Shown here piece after piece: positions 37,131 to 46,490 of a stretch of DNA of 50,580 bases (its first letter is position 1; every line of letters starts with the position of its first letter). This DNA is from Thermodesulfobacteriota bacterium. GTDB lineage: Bacteria > Desulfobacterota > Desulfobacteria > Desulfobacterales > JAUWMJ01. The stretch is from positions 1 through 50,580 of the forward strand of contig JAXHVO010000068.1 in NCBI GenBank assembly GCA_034189135.1. The letters run 5' to 3'. The position numbers were made by a program, and so were the translations under genes. The notes under the pieces were generated by a model. That model made no database searches. It saw only the letters and a program-made list of their open reading frames with translations, and was not told the origin of the DNA.

Positions 37131-38771
37131 ATGGCAGATGTTCCAACACCAGAAGAAATGTTAAAGATGGACCACCGTCCTTCTCAAACAGGATGGATGG
37201 AAACTCCCGTTAATATAAGAAAAGGCATTGCATGCTACGCCTCAAACCCTAAAAGTGTGGAGTATGTCGGGCTTCCCTACCCCAGAACCTGGAGCTGTTT
37301 CGAGGAAGACTGGCAACTGCCGGAAAACTGGAAAGAAATTATTTTCGAAGGGTTTAGAGAACGTCTGGAACGGTTTCGCTCTTTTAAAGTGTTCATGGAT
37401 ATTTGTGTCCGCTGCGGAGCCTGTGCCGACAAATGCCATTTCTTTATCGGAACGGGCGATCCTAAAAACATGCCGGTTTTAAGAGCCGAACTGTTGCGTT
37501 CCGTCTATCGTAATGACTTTACCACCGCGGGAAAAATTCTTGGCAAGGTGGCCGGGGCAAGGCCGCTTACACTGGCGGTATTAAAGGAATGGTGGTATTA
37601 TTTCTTCCAGTGCACCGAATGTCGAAGGTGCTCGGTTTTTTGCCCCTATGGGATAGACACTGCCGAGATAACCATTATGGGTAGGGAACTTCTCAATCTC
37701 ATCGGACTGAATATCGACTGGATTGCCACCCCGGTGGCCAACTGCTACCGGACGGGAAATCACCTTGGAATACAGCCCCACGCGTATAAGGATATGCTGG
37801 ACTTTTTTACCGATGAAATCGAGGACATCACCGGAATCAGGGTGAACCCCTCATTCAATAAAAAAGGTGCGGACATCCTGTTTATTACCCCGTCCGGCGA
37901 TGTGTTTGCCGATCCGGGGACCTTCACCTGCATGGGATACATGATGATATTTCATTATTTACAGGAGAAGTACGGTTTTGACATCACCTGGAGCACCTAT
38001 GCATCCGAAGGCGGGAACTTCGGCTTTTTCACCTCCCACGAGACCATGAAGCGACTCAATGCCAAGATGTATGCAGAAGCCAAAAGACTCGGAGTAAAAT
38101 GGATTCTCGGAGGTGAATGCGGCCACATGTGGCGGGTGATTAACCAGTATATGGATACATTGAACGGTCCGGCCGATTTTCTGGAAGAGCCGGTTTCCCC
38201 CATAACCGGAACCAAGTTTGAAAACGCCAAATCCACCAAGATGGTGCATATTATGGAGTTTCTCGCTGATCTTATCAAGCATGATAAACTCGATCTCGAT
38301 CCCAGCAGAAATGATCACATCAAGGTCACCTATCACGATTCCTGCAATCCTGCCAGGGGCATGGGACTTTTGGAAGAGCCAAGATATGTGATTAACCACG
38401 TATGCAACCATTTTTATGAAATGCCTCAAAATACAATCCGGGAACAAACCTTCTGCTGCGGCAGCGGAGCAGGCTTGAATGCAGGTGAAGATATGGAACT
38501 GAGAATGGCCGGAGGGCTTCCCAGGGCCAACGCCGTCAAATATGTTCATGAAAAATTCGGTGTAAATATGCTTTCATGTATCTGCGCCATCGACCGGGCG
38601 GTACTTCCTGACCTCATGTCTTACTGGGTTCCGGAAGTCGATGTCACCGGTATTTGCGAAATGGTGGCCAATGCACTGAACATGCCCGGACAAAAAGAAA
38701 GAACACTTGACCTGCGCGGGGAAGAACTGCCGGGAATAGAGGGTGATACGGAGGGTGATGCTGATGAATGA
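37131..38771 (+). CDS. dsrK: DsrK, HdrD-like iron-sulfur subunit
   Basis: 546-aa cytoplasmic catalytic subunit related to heterodisulfide reductase HdrD, thought to reduce the DsrC trisulfide. Two [4Fe-4S] sites: CVRCGACADKCHFF and CTECRRCSVFCPYG. The CCG-type domain has YHDSCNPARGMGLLEEPR and FCCGSGAGLNAGEDMELRM, the noncubane-cluster motif. The family length is 540-560 aa. Start ATG 37131 behind AAGGAG; it overlaps dsrJ by 8 bases. Confidence 0.96.
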   Translation: MADVPTPEEMLKMDHRPSQTGWMETPVNIRKGIACYASNPKSVEYVGLPYPRTWSCFEEDWQLPENWKEIIFEGFRERLERFRSFKVFMDICVRCGACADKCHFFIGTGDPKNMPVLRAELLRSVYRNDFTTAGKILGKVAGARPLTLAVLKEWWYYFFQCTECRRCSVFCPYGIDTAEITIMGRELLNLIGLNIDWIATPVANCYRTGNHLGIQPHAYKDMLDFFTDEIEDITGIRVNPSFNKKGADILFITPSGDVFADPGTFTCMGYMMIFHYLQEKYGFDITWSTYASEGGNFGFFTSHETMKRLNAKMYAEAKRLGVKWILGGECGHMWRVINQYMDTLNGPADFLEEPVSPITGTKFENAKSTKMVHIMEFLADLIKHDKLDLDPSRNDHIKVTYHDSCNPARGMGLLEEPRYVINHVCNHFYEMPQNTIREQTFCCGSGAGLNAGEDMELRMAGGLPRANAVKYVHEKFGVNMLSCICAIDRAVLPDLMSYWVPEVDVTGICEMVANALNMPGQKERTLDLRGEELPGIEGDTEGDADE

Positions 38772-39153
38772 TAAAAAAATTATCATTGCGGGTTTAATTA
38801 TTTTTATCGCAATTATACTGTTTCCTTTCTGGTATGGTCTGCTGAAGGCCGCCCCTGCACCTGAACTTAAATTGACCGATAAGGCCAAGGCGGCCAAAGA
38901 GTGCGTTCGCCCCACTGATTATATGAAAGCAGAACATATGCAGCTGCTTGATGAATGGAGACATTCGGTGGTAAGAAATGCCGAGAGAGTGTATGTCAAC
39001 AGCAGCGGAAAGGAATTTAACATGAGTCTGTCAAATACCTGTCTTGATTGTCACTCAAACAAGGCAGACTTTTGTGATAAGTGCCACGATTATGCTTCGG
39101 TAGATCCTTATTGCTGGGATTGCCATATTGATAACCCGAAGGAGAAAAAGTGA
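38764..39153 (+). CDS. dsrJ: DsrJ, triheme cytochrome c
   Basis: 129 aa, anchored by one N-terminal helix (KIIIAGLIIFIAIILFPFWY) with the rest in the periplasm. Three haem c motifs: CLDCH, CDKCH and CWDCH, all in the last 40 residues. It is the periplasmic cytochrome of DsrMKJOP. I chose ATG 38764, with GGAGGG 8 bases upstream, over the in-frame ATG at 38743 inside dsrK. Confidence 0.95.
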   Translation: MNDKKIIIAGLIIFIAIILFPFWYGLLKAAPAPELKLTDKAKAAKECVRPTDYMKAEHMQLLDEWRHSVVRNAERVYVNSSGKEFNMSLSNTCLDCHSNKADFCDKCHDYASVDPYCWDCHIDNPKEKK

Positions 39154-39944
39154 TGGAAAGCAGCAAAAGACGCTTTTTGCAAATAGCAGGTATTTCAGCC
39201 CTTGGTTTGGGGGCAAAGCCTGTTCTGGATGCATTTGCCAAAGAAGAACACGGCGATAAACCCGAGGTTCAAATTAAAAAAGGGGACAAGGCCTTAAAAG
39301 CCAAACAGTGGGCCATGGTCATCGATACCCGGAAACTCGATTCGGCAGAGGCTCTTGAGCCGATCATTGATGCCTGTCATAAAATTCATAATGTTCCCAC
39401 CAAGCTGGAGAATAAGGGACATGAGGTGAAATGGATCTGGGAGGAAGAATACAAGCACGCTTTTCCGGGAAAAACCAATCGGTTCCTTGATGATAAGATA
39501 AAGCAGACGCCTTTTCTGGTCCTTTGCAATCACTGTGAAGACCCGCCCTGTTGCCGCGCCTGCCCCACCAAAGCCACGTTTAAAAGAGAGAGTGACGGGA
39601 TCGTGCTGATGGATTTTCACCGCTGCATCGGCTGCAGATTTTGTATGGCGGCCTGTCCCTTCGGTGCACGAAGTTTCAATTTCAGAGATCCACGCCCTTT
39701 CATTGAAGAAACCAACAAGGAGTTCCCCACCCGAATGAAAGGGGTGGTGGAAAAGTGCAACTTCTGTGCGGAGCGCCTGGCGGTTGGCAAAATGCCTGCC
39801 TGTGTGGAGGCATCCAACGGCGCCATCGCTTTCGGGGATCTGTACGATCCTGAGTCTGAAGTCAGAAAACTGTTAAAAACAAACTACACAATCCGACGTA
39901 AGCAGGGCCTGGGTACCGAGCCTTCTGTTTACTACATAGTGTGA
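39153..39944 (+). CDS. dsrO: DsrO, periplasmic ferredoxin-like subunit
   Basis: 263 aa. The twin-arginine signal SSKRRFLQIAGISALGLGA directs export of a folded FeS protein. Four-cluster ferredoxin-type cysteines: LCNHCEDPPCCRACPTKA, CIGCRFCMAACPFGAR, KCNFCAERL and PACVEA. It links DsrJ with DsrP. The ATG at 39153 overlaps the dsrJ stop by one base; GGAG lies 8 bases upstream. A GTG at 39150 is a less likely start. Confidence 0.95.
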   Translation: MESSKRRFLQIAGISALGLGAKPVLDAFAKEEHGDKPEVQIKKGDKALKAKQWAMVIDTRKLDSAEALEPIIDACHKIHNVPTKLENKGHEVKWIWEEEYKHAFPGKTNRFLDDKIKQTPFLVLCNHCEDPPCCRACPTKATFKRESDGIVLMDFHRCIGCRFCMAACPFGARSFNFRDPRPFIEETNKEFPTRMKGVVEKCNFCAERLAVGKMPACVEASNGAIAFGDLYDPESEVRKLLKTNYTIRRKQGLGTEPSVYYIV

Positions 39945-39951
39945 GGTCGTT

Positions 39952-41109
39952 ATGCTTGAATTAGCAATCAAAGGCAGCAAAAAATATTATGGGTGGTTGG
40001 CGGTTCTGCTTGTTATAATCGGGGTTGGATTTCTCGTTTATCTGAAGCAGCTCGATTTTGGCCTGGGCATTACCGGTATGACCCGGGATGTATCCTGGGG
40101 ATTTTATATCGCCCAGTTTACCTTCTTGGTTGGTGTGGCCGCAGGGGGTGTGATGGTGGTTTTGCCATACTATCTGCATGATTATAAGGCCTTTGGAAAG
40201 GTGACCATTTTGGGCGAGTTTCTCGCCATTGCCTCCGTGGTGATGTGCCTGTTATTTATTATCGTCGACCTTGGCCAGCCCATGAGGCTTTTTAACGTTC
40301 CGCTTTATCCCACGCCGAATTCCGTTCTTTTCTGGGATATGATCGTATTGAATGTATATCTTTTCTTAAATATTATTATCGGCTGGAATGTGCTGGAAGC
40401 CGAGAGGAATAATGTTCACTACCAGGCATGGCTCAAACCGCTGATATATATTTCCATCCCCTGGGCGGTGAGCATCCATACGGTTACCGCCTATCTTTAC
40501 TGCGGTCTTCCGGGCAGAGGATTCTGGATGACAGCTATTTTAGCTCCCAGGTTTCTTTCTTCCGCCTTTGCAGCCGGTCCGGCACTATTGATTCTGTTAT
40601 GCCTGATTATCCGAAGGGTGACCAATTACGACCCGGGGAAGGAACAGATTCAGTCTCTGGCCAAGATCGTGGCCTATGCAATTTCAATTAATGTGTTTTT
40701 CTTTCTCTGCGAAATTTTTACTGTCTTTTATGCCAACATTCCCGAGCATACCGATCATATTAAATACCTTTTTGTCGGTCTTCACGGACACGGTGTGCTG
40801 GTGCCCTGGATGTGGACCTCCATGGTTTTGATGGTGATCAGTATTATTTTGCTGGTGAATCCAATCACGCGTAAAAACGAAAGCATTCTGATTGTCGCCT
40901 GCATCACCACTTTTGTCGGCACCTGGATCGACAAAGGGCTTGGCATGATCTCCGGCGGTTTTGTACCCAGCCCCTTACACCATGTGAATGAATATGTTCC
41001 GACCATACCTGAAGTTCTGATCGCACTCGGTGTCTGGGCCACCGGATTTTTGGTGTTAACCCTCCTGTTTAAAATCGCGGTTTCAGTAAAGGAAGAAGTT
41101 CGCGCATAA
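39952..41109 (+). CDS. dsrP: DsrP, NrfD-like membrane subunit
   Basis: 385-aa polytopic protein of the NrfD/PsrC family with about ten TM helices, which exchanges electrons between the quinone pool and DsrO. Typical stretches are GMTRDVSWGFYIAQFTFLVG near the N-terminus and SVLFWDMIVLNVYLFLNI in the middle. Start ATG 39952, with GAGGT overlapping the dsrO stop. A strong terminator at 41134-41169 closes the operon. Confidence 0.95.
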   Translation: MLELAIKGSKKYYGWLAVLLVIIGVGFLVYLKQLDFGLGITGMTRDVSWGFYIAQFTFLVGVAAGGVMVVLPYYLHDYKAFGKVTILGEFLAIASVVMCLLFIIVDLGQPMRLFNVPLYPTPNSVLFWDMIVLNVYLFLNIIIGWNVLEAERNNVHYQAWLKPLIYISIPWAVSIHTVTAYLYCGLPGRGFWMTAILAPRFLSSAFAAGPALLILLCLIIRRVTNYDPGKEQIQSLAKIVAYAISINVFFFLCEIFTVFYANIPEHTDHIKYLFVGLHGHGVLVPWMWTSMVLMVISIILLVNPITRKNESILIVACITTFVGTWIDKGLGMISGGFVPSPLHHVNEYVPTIPEVLIALGVWATGFLVLTLLFKIAVSVKEEVRA

Positions 41110-41133
41110 TCGAAACTGCTAAATAAATTTTCC

Positions 41134-41169
41134 AAGGGCTCAAATTTTCGGTTTGAGCCCTTTTTTTTT
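41134..41169 (+). terminator. rho-independent terminator of the dsr operon
   Basis: AAGGGCTCAAA pairs with TTTGAGCCCTT around a 6-base loop and continues into a run of nine T. It is 25 bases after the dsrP stop codon. Confidence 0.9.
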
Positions 41170-41281
41170 CTGTAATAAATTAGCCTTGTTAAAAGATTTA
41201 ATACGGAGTTTCACGCAGAGACACTGAATATTAATTTTTAATCTCTGTGAAATTTCCTGGCATATCCATGGTAACCATATA

Positions 41282-42190
41282 ATGGTTGAACAAAAAATTA
41301 CCAACCTCAAGCTGCCACTCTCCGGCGCTCTTTTTACCGCCTTTATCTGCATCCTGTTCGGATCCAATGCGGTGGCGATAAAGATGACCCTTGAAGGAAT
41401 AGGTGTTTTCACCTCAGCCGGGATGCGATTCGGCGTGGCATCGCTGGTAATTAGTCTATGGGCTCTGTCCACACGTAAGCCTTTTGTCATAAGAAAAGGA
41501 CAATTCTACCCCATGCTCATTATTGGCATGATATTTTTTGTTCAACTGTCCCTTTTTTATTTTGGCATCAGCAGAACCAATGCCTCCCGGGCCACACTGT
41601 TTGTCAACCTGCAGCCTTTTTTCCTTCTGGTTTTGGCACATTATTTCATTGCTGAAGATGCCATATCAACAAGAAAGCTGTTGGGCATTCTGGTGGGTTT
41701 TTCCGGGGTGGCTTTTGTATTCCTGGAAAAGAAGGGAATCACTGCGGATTTTCAAACCGGTGACCTGATCGTTTTATGTGCCGCTTTTCTGTGGGCCTGC
41801 AATGGGATTTATACCAAAAGAATTATCGCAAACTTTGAACCGTTTCATCTCGTGCTATATCCAATGATGATCGCCACCCCGCTGTTTTTTCTGGCAGGCT
41901 TTCTCTTCGATGGCAGCATGATATCGGAAATAAACCCGAGGGTGACTTTATCGTTATTATATCAGGCTGTTGTAACCGGATCCTTTGGTTTTATCGCCTG
42001 GATTACCATGCTAAAAAAATACGGTGCCGTCGCTTTGCATTCTTTTATTTTCATTATGCCGGTGGCGGGTGTGCTGCTGGGTGGACTTGTTTTGCGAGAA
42101 CCGATCACTGCAAAAATTATGCTGGCACTGCTGCTTATCGTTTCGGGAATCTTTATCGTGAATCTAAAATGGGTTCATGCACCCACATAA
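41282..42190 (+). CDS. EamA/DMT family transporter
   Basis: 302 aa, about ten TM helices arranged as two EamA repeats. The first repeat shows CILFGSNAVAIKMTLEGIGV and LFYFGISRTNASRATLFVNL; the second ends with GVLLGGLVLREPITAKIMLA. It is an exporter of small metabolites in the inner membrane; the substrate is unknown. The Shine-Dalgarno is weak. No operon partner. Confidence 0.85.
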   Translation: MVEQKITNLKLPLSGALFTAFICILFGSNAVAIKMTLEGIGVFTSAGMRFGVASLVISLWALSTRKPFVIRKGQFYPMLIIGMIFFVQLSLFYFGISRTNASRATLFVNLQPFFLLVLAHYFIAEDAISTRKLLGILVGFSGVAFVFLEKKGITADFQTGDLIVLCAAFLWACNGIYTKRIIANFEPFHLVLYPMMIATPLFFLAGFLFDGSMISEINPRVTLSLLYQAVVTGSFGFIAWITMLKKYGAVALHSFIFIMPVAGVLLGGLVLREPITAKIMLALLLIVSGIFIVNLKWVHAPT

Positions 42191-42549
42191 CCATTTCACA
42201 CCTTTGAGTTAAGATCGTTATCATTATGGCAAAATCAAATTGGTTTGAATGTTCAGTGTTTTCCGACCAAAGCGACTGCCTGTGCATGCTTCCCTGAAGA
42301 ATAAGCAATGACCCCACCTGCTTTATCTGCTTTCGAAAGTTGAGAGATGCTGTTGAATGCCCAGTGAAATTTGATGGCCCCAATTCTATGGAGATTCTCA
42401 CATTTAAAATAGACTTAAACCCCAACCGCCCGGTTGAGTGTCCGTGAAGCCATATAAATTCAGTGTCATCTATTCGGTTTTTACCGCAGCTTTTGTTGGA
42501 CGCATTTTCCTTTGTGTGTCTCTACCAGCAACATAATGTCTGCGATTTT
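42191..42549. other. no gene recognised
   Basis: This part of the 42191-43155 gap holds no convincing gene on either strand. It precedes the pRiA4b-type remnant. Nothing else was recognised here. Confidence 0.4.
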
Positions 42550-42783
42550 TTATTCATCATCATCGTAATCTGGATATTGTGGCGGAGATTCTCCAACTGA
42601 CTTGATTAGTTTAATATGTTTTTTATTAGATTTTAATTCATCAATATTTTGTACATAGATTCGATGCCACCAATCACCCCCAAAATCAAATAGATAGTGA
42701 AAAACATCATTTTCATTTAAGCCGGCATCACCAATTCGAGTCTTTGTTGTCGATGCAGAGGTGACTAATGCGTTAATTTGTCG
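42550..42783 (-). pseudogene. 3' remnant of a plasmid pRiA4b ORF-3-like gene
   Basis: Read leftward, 77 codons remain open between an in-frame TAA (42784-42786) and the stop TAA at 42550-42552. They encode FHYLFDFGGDWWHRIYVQNI and KLIKSVGESPPQYPDYDDDE. This is the characteristic C-terminus of the pRiA4b ORF-3 family (FDFGDDWWHxI ... VGESPPQYPDYDE). There is no start codon and the N-terminal half is missing, so it is a decayed fragment. Confidence 0.7.
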
Positions 42784-43015
42784 TTAGACGGATATGATTT
42801 TACAACAATCAACATTAAGATTTTCTTGACTCGACATGCACCAATAATGATATCATTAATGTTGTTCAACCTGAGTAACTCTCAGAGACTGTCGAAAAAA
42901 ACTAAATTTACGATTTTGATGTTTGTAACCTAGTGATTTTCTGTCCAGGCTCGGGATCGACAATTATGGCGGCAAAGGCAAACCGGCTGGCTGCCACCTT
43001 GTTTTACTGGCGTAA

Positions 43016-43147
43016 AATGGAAGGAAGGTTCCGATCAGACTGGATGCCACAACCGTTTATTCCGGGGAAAAAGAAGTGACCACCATCGTCTGCTTTCGTG
43101 ACCTCAGCGAGAAAATCCTCCCGAGAGTCATAACCTTGAAAGGATAG
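43016..43147 (+). pseudogene. 3' remnant of a PAS-domain gene
   Basis: 43 codons after an in-frame TAA (43013-43015) encode NGRKVPIRLDATTVYSG, then EVTTIVCFRDLSEKI, ending at TAG 43145-43147. The pattern NGRxVPxRL(S/D)A ... G(F)FRDL(T/S)E is the C-terminal strand-strand region of PAS domains. It ends 8 bases before the DUF342 gene. It was probably the end of an upstream sensor gene that has been lost. Confidence 0.55.
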
Positions 43148-43155
43148 CAAGCAGT

Positions 43156-45354
43156 ATGGCTCGACATCTCAAACTCTACAACCAACAGTTTGGTGATACC
43201 GCCGCGCGGATAGGATTGATTAGCCAGGCGCAATTGAATGAAGCACGGAGGCACCAGAAAGAATTACAGGAAAAAACAAAAAACGATGTATCCCTGGGAC
43301 AAGTATTGCTGCAGCTCGGGCATATTACTGAAGAGCAACGAGCTGCCATTATAGCAATGCTGGCTCTGTCAGAAGACAACCAGAAAAGCGGTGAAAGCAA
43401 GGCTCTGCGTGAGAAAGCCAAGATACTGTTTAGGGAACTGGGGCTTTACAACCAGCGCTTCGGAGATCTTGCCATGAAGCTGGGATTCATTTCTGAGGGC
43501 CAGCTTAAAAAATCTTTAGAAATTCAAAGGAAGGTACAAGAAAAAATAAAGAACGACGTCCCCCTCAGCCGGGTTTTGGAAGAACTTAAATATCTCTCAG
43601 AGGAGCAAAAGGCGGCAATACTTGCAGTGCAGGGCCTGACTGTGGAAACTGCGCCCGGTAGCGAAAAAGCCAAATCAGGTGTCGAAGGATTCGGACCTGG
43701 TGCCGAAAATGGTGAATCCGACGATGAACAAATCTTACCCGGCAAACAGGAACCCAAAGAAGATGAAGAACAGGTTAAGATTCATGAATATTTTTTGGTG
43801 GATGTTAGTGAAGATAAGTTGACTGCCAGGTTGATGCCGAACGCCCGGGATCATGAGGAACTGGTTTTTGAAGATGTGCTCAAGTTGATTGAAGCGGAAG
43901 GGATTAAACATGGTCTTGTTGAGAAGGCTGTGATCCTAAGCTTTTTTAAAGATGAATCTGAAGAACCTAAAACACTGACAATAGCTAAGGGCTATCCTGC
44001 TGGAGAAGGAAAAGATCCGGAGATTGTGTATCACTTTGAAACCAACCCGCTCACAGCCGGTAAGTTGATGGAAGATGGAACTATCGACTGGAAAGATCGA
44101 GGGGAAATACCCCAGGTCGATGAAGGAAATCTTCTCGTGGAGATAATACCCGGTATTAATGGTACGGTTGGGATGGATGTGTTCGGGAATGAAATTCCTG
44201 CGCTACCGATCGCGAAAGTAAGTCTGAAAGCCGGTAAAGGGGTGAAAAAATCCAAGGACGGTAATCGTTTTTTTGCCGGTGCCAAAGGGACCCCGCAACT
44301 GTCTCGAAATGATACACTGATTGTTTCTCCGGTACTCAACATACCAGGCGATATAGGCGTCGAAACCGGACACGTTGAATTTAATGGGCATATTGAAGTG
44401 GAAGGCACCGTTCAAAGCGGTTACCGGGTGAGGGGTGAGAGTTTCAGAGCCCAGAGTATCGACAATGCAGAACTCCATGTCAGTGGAGACGTTGTGGTGA
44501 CCGGCGGGATTTTCAACTCAAAGATCAACTGCGAGGGCAATTTGAATGCCGTGCATGTGCACAATTCCGACATCAATTCCGGCGGTGACCTCGTTGTTGA
44601 AACGGAAATTACTGAATCCAGGATTGAATTATATGGGATTTGCAAGGTGGAGAACGGCACCATTATATCTTCCGAAATTGCCGCCCGGGAGGGAATTATC
44701 GCTAAGAACGTAGGGACCGCCGTGTCAAAACCCTCTGACCTGAATGTCGGGGTTGACCACATACTGCGCCGGAAAATTTCGGGGCTCAAAAAATTGTTTT
44801 CAAAAACGGGCCGGAGAAAGAAGGACCTCACGCCCCAAATCGAAACCCTGAAGGCCCAGTCCGACCAGATAAACGGAGAACTCGGGGAGGTCGCCCAGAA
44901 ACAAGACCGATACATGGTGCAGTTGAGGCAATTAAAAGAAAAATTCAAGGATCATGAAAGCATTGATGAAGGACTGAAAGCTAAATATGAAAAGGCGATC
45001 GCAGAACTTGAAGCAGAACGCAGCGCAATAGACACAGTCGTGGAAGAGCTGATGAAGAAAGACAGCGAAATCGAAACTACCATTGCGGACCTTGAAGAGG
45101 AGGCGACTGAACTTGCTGAAGACTTGACGGAACTCGAAGAAAAAATTGAGATGCTACGGGAAAAGCGGGAAACAGAAAAGGGGAAACCGGTTGTGAAGGT
45201 TTCCGGGGATCTTTTTCACGGCACTAAAATTTCAGGTCCTAAATCAAAGCTCACCTTCAAGGACGATTGTGCCCATGTCAACATTTTTGAAACCAATAAA
45301 ACTAAAGAGGGTCAATCTACCCGGTGGCATATGAAAATCAACCCCCTGCGGTGA
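43156..45354 (+). CDS. DUF342/FapA-type protein with tandem N-terminal repeats
   Basis: 732 aa, no signal peptide. Residues 5-71 and 94-160 are tandem copies of a helical unit (LYNQxFGDxAxxxGxIS then QEKxKNDVxLxxVL), reminiscent of the N-terminal domain of type II secretion/MshE-like ATPases. An acidic linker (about 170-205) leads to the FapA/DUF342 region at about 210-520: EIIPGINGTVGMDVFGNEIP and beta-helix repeats such as VEFNGHIEVEGTVQSGYRVR. About residues 535-680 form a long coiled coil (EIETTIADLEEEATELAEDL). A final beta segment (VKVSGDLFHGTKISGPKSKL) completes the FapA fold. Role unknown; possibly cytoplasmic and linked to signalling, given the lost PAS gene upstream. Confidence 0.8.
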   Translation: MARHLKLYNQQFGDTAARIGLISQAQLNEARRHQKELQEKTKNDVSLGQVLLQLGHITEEQRAAIIAMLALSEDNQKSGESKALREKAKILFRELGLYNQRFGDLAMKLGFISEGQLKKSLEIQRKVQEKIKNDVPLSRVLEELKYLSEEQKAAILAVQGLTVETAPGSEKAKSGVEGFGPGAENGESDDEQILPGKQEPKEDEEQVKIHEYFLVDVSEDKLTARLMPNARDHEELVFEDVLKLIEAEGIKHGLVEKAVILSFFKDESEEPKTLTIAKGYPAGEGKDPEIVYHFETNPLTAGKLMEDGTIDWKDRGEIPQVDEGNLLVEIIPGINGTVGMDVFGNEIPALPIAKVSLKAGKGVKKSKDGNRFFAGAKGTPQLSRNDTLIVSPVLNIPGDIGVETGHVEFNGHIEVEGTVQSGYRVRGESFRAQSIDNAELHVSGDVVVTGGIFNSKINCEGNLNAVHVHNSDINSGGDLVVETEITESRIELYGICKVENGTIISSEIAAREGIIAKNVGTAVSKPSDLNVGVDHILRRKISGLKKLFSKTGRRKKDLTPQIETLKAQSDQINGELGEVAQKQDRYMVQLRQLKEKFKDHESIDEGLKAKYEKAIAELEAERSAIDTVVEELMKKDSEIETTIADLEEEATELAEDLTELEEKIEMLREKRETEKGKPVVKVSGDLFHGTKISGPKSKLTFKDDCAHVNIFETNKTKEGQSTRWHMKINPLR

Positions 45355-45506
45355 AACATACGTAAGCTCTAAAACCCTATAGGGCATAAACTGTTTCTAT
45401 ATGCCGGGATCATCGACCACCATGAGCAGACATTGATGATTGCCACCTAAGCAAACATCAATCTCAGTGGTAACTGTCAGGGTGAAGCGGTTGCGGCTGT
45501 TTTTAA

Positions 45507-45872
45507 TTATTCACCCGCCCGATGAACTGTATCAGGAGAAAATGCCGGCAAACAAACAGCTATATATTCGGCACCGCCCGCATTTGGTGTGCTATATTTA
45601 ACCCATTCATTTTTATTAACAATAATAGCTTCACCCGCATGTACATCCAACTCGCCCGATTCAGTTTTTACCCTCAACATTCCTTTTAGAACCACTGTAT
45701 ACTCGGTAAATTCCGGCTGCTGCCCAGGCTCTACCCAACCTTGGGGACTGACCATGCGAGCGATACTCAAGGCTGTGGTATCGGAGTTAACCAACCCAAT
45801 ATATTCTTCAATTCTCTTGGGTTTGTTGCCGGCTGCTTCAATAACTGTTGGCTTATTTATTTTTATTGGCAT
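45507..45872 (-). CDS. cupin domain protein
   Basis: 121-aa single cupin. The beta barrel is visible in EPGQQPEFTEYTVVLKGMLR (motif 1 region, with Glu where His is more usual) and ELDVHAGEAIIVNKNEWVKY (motif 2 region). The metal-binding histidines are largely replaced, so a catalytic role is uncertain; it may bind a small ligand. No Shine-Dalgarno is evident. It stands between the DUF342 gene and the endonuclease-V-like gene. Confidence 0.7.
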   Translation of the reverse strand: MPIKINKPTVIEAAGNKPKRIEEYIGLVNSDTTALSIARMVSPQGWVEPGQQPEFTEYTVVLKGMLRVKTESGELDVHAGEAIIVNKNEWVKYSTPNAGGAEYIAVCLPAFSPDTVHRAGE

Positions 45873-45938
45873 GTGTGTAAATTTTTAACGGCACGCTTCA
45901 GTGACGCAAGTCTCTTTTTCGCGTCTGTTTGCCGACGC

Positions 45939-46433
45939 TTAGGTGGACTTTTCAACGTTATGCTGAGGCCCTAAAACCCAGTAAGGGATATTTCTTTTAG
46001 TCCATTTCGCAAAAGACATCTTCTCTGCCAGGTAAAAATGTCTGTATGCCTTAATTGCATCTCCAGGAACTTTATATTTTTCGGGCATGGCTTGAGCAAA
46101 TTCGGTCAAGCCCAGATTTTCGTAGTCATAATTCGAAATTTCCCGAAGAACAGACATTGATTTGTGGTCTGTTTCTTTTTCAAATCTGAATCGGTATTCA
46201 TTATTAAGTGCGGCTGCAAGATTTTGCAGCCAGGAAAAATTGTCGAATGACTTTTCTACCCAAAGCACACATGGATGTTTTATGTGGGTCGACTTGTATG
46301 GTGTAGAAAACCCTTTTTTATTTAACGCCGTGCATAACATCTGCACGCTCTCAAGTATCATTTTCACCACGTGTTGGTCACAATGATACTCTGCGCATTT
46401 TTCAATATTTTCATCCAGAATAAATATATTCAT
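45939..46433 (-). CDS. pyrimidine dimer DNA glycosylase/endonuclease V-like protein
   Basis: 164 aa from the Met at 46433 (MNIFILDENIEKCAEYHCDQ). This N-terminus, KHPCVLWVEKSFDNFSWL, FAQAMPEKYKVPGD and AYRHFYLAEKMSFAKW match a family annotated as pyrimidine dimer DNA glycosylase-like; catalytic function is not proven. The frame is open upstream through MFLLVNFAQ (Met at 46460, with AAAGG before it) to 46544, where the first 17 residues are a transposase remnant. Translation could therefore start at 46460. Confidence 0.7.
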   Translation of the reverse strand: MNIFILDENIEKCAEYHCDQHVVKMILESVQMLCTALNKKGFSTPYKSTHIKHPCVLWVEKSFDNFSWLQNLAAALNNEYRFRFEKETDHKSMSVLREISNYDYENLGLTEFAQAMPEKYKVPGDAIKAYRHFYLAEKMSFAKWTKRNIPYWVLGPQHNVEKST

Positions 46434-46490
46434 TTGAGCGAAGTTCACCAATAGAAACATGTACCTTTCAGCCAGCTTTTTAGAAAGTAC

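Noticed and set aside
37959-38549. Long open frame antisense to dsrK
   Set aside because: It lies fully inside dsrK on the other strand, has no domain and no ribosome binding site; it is a shadow of a conserved gene.
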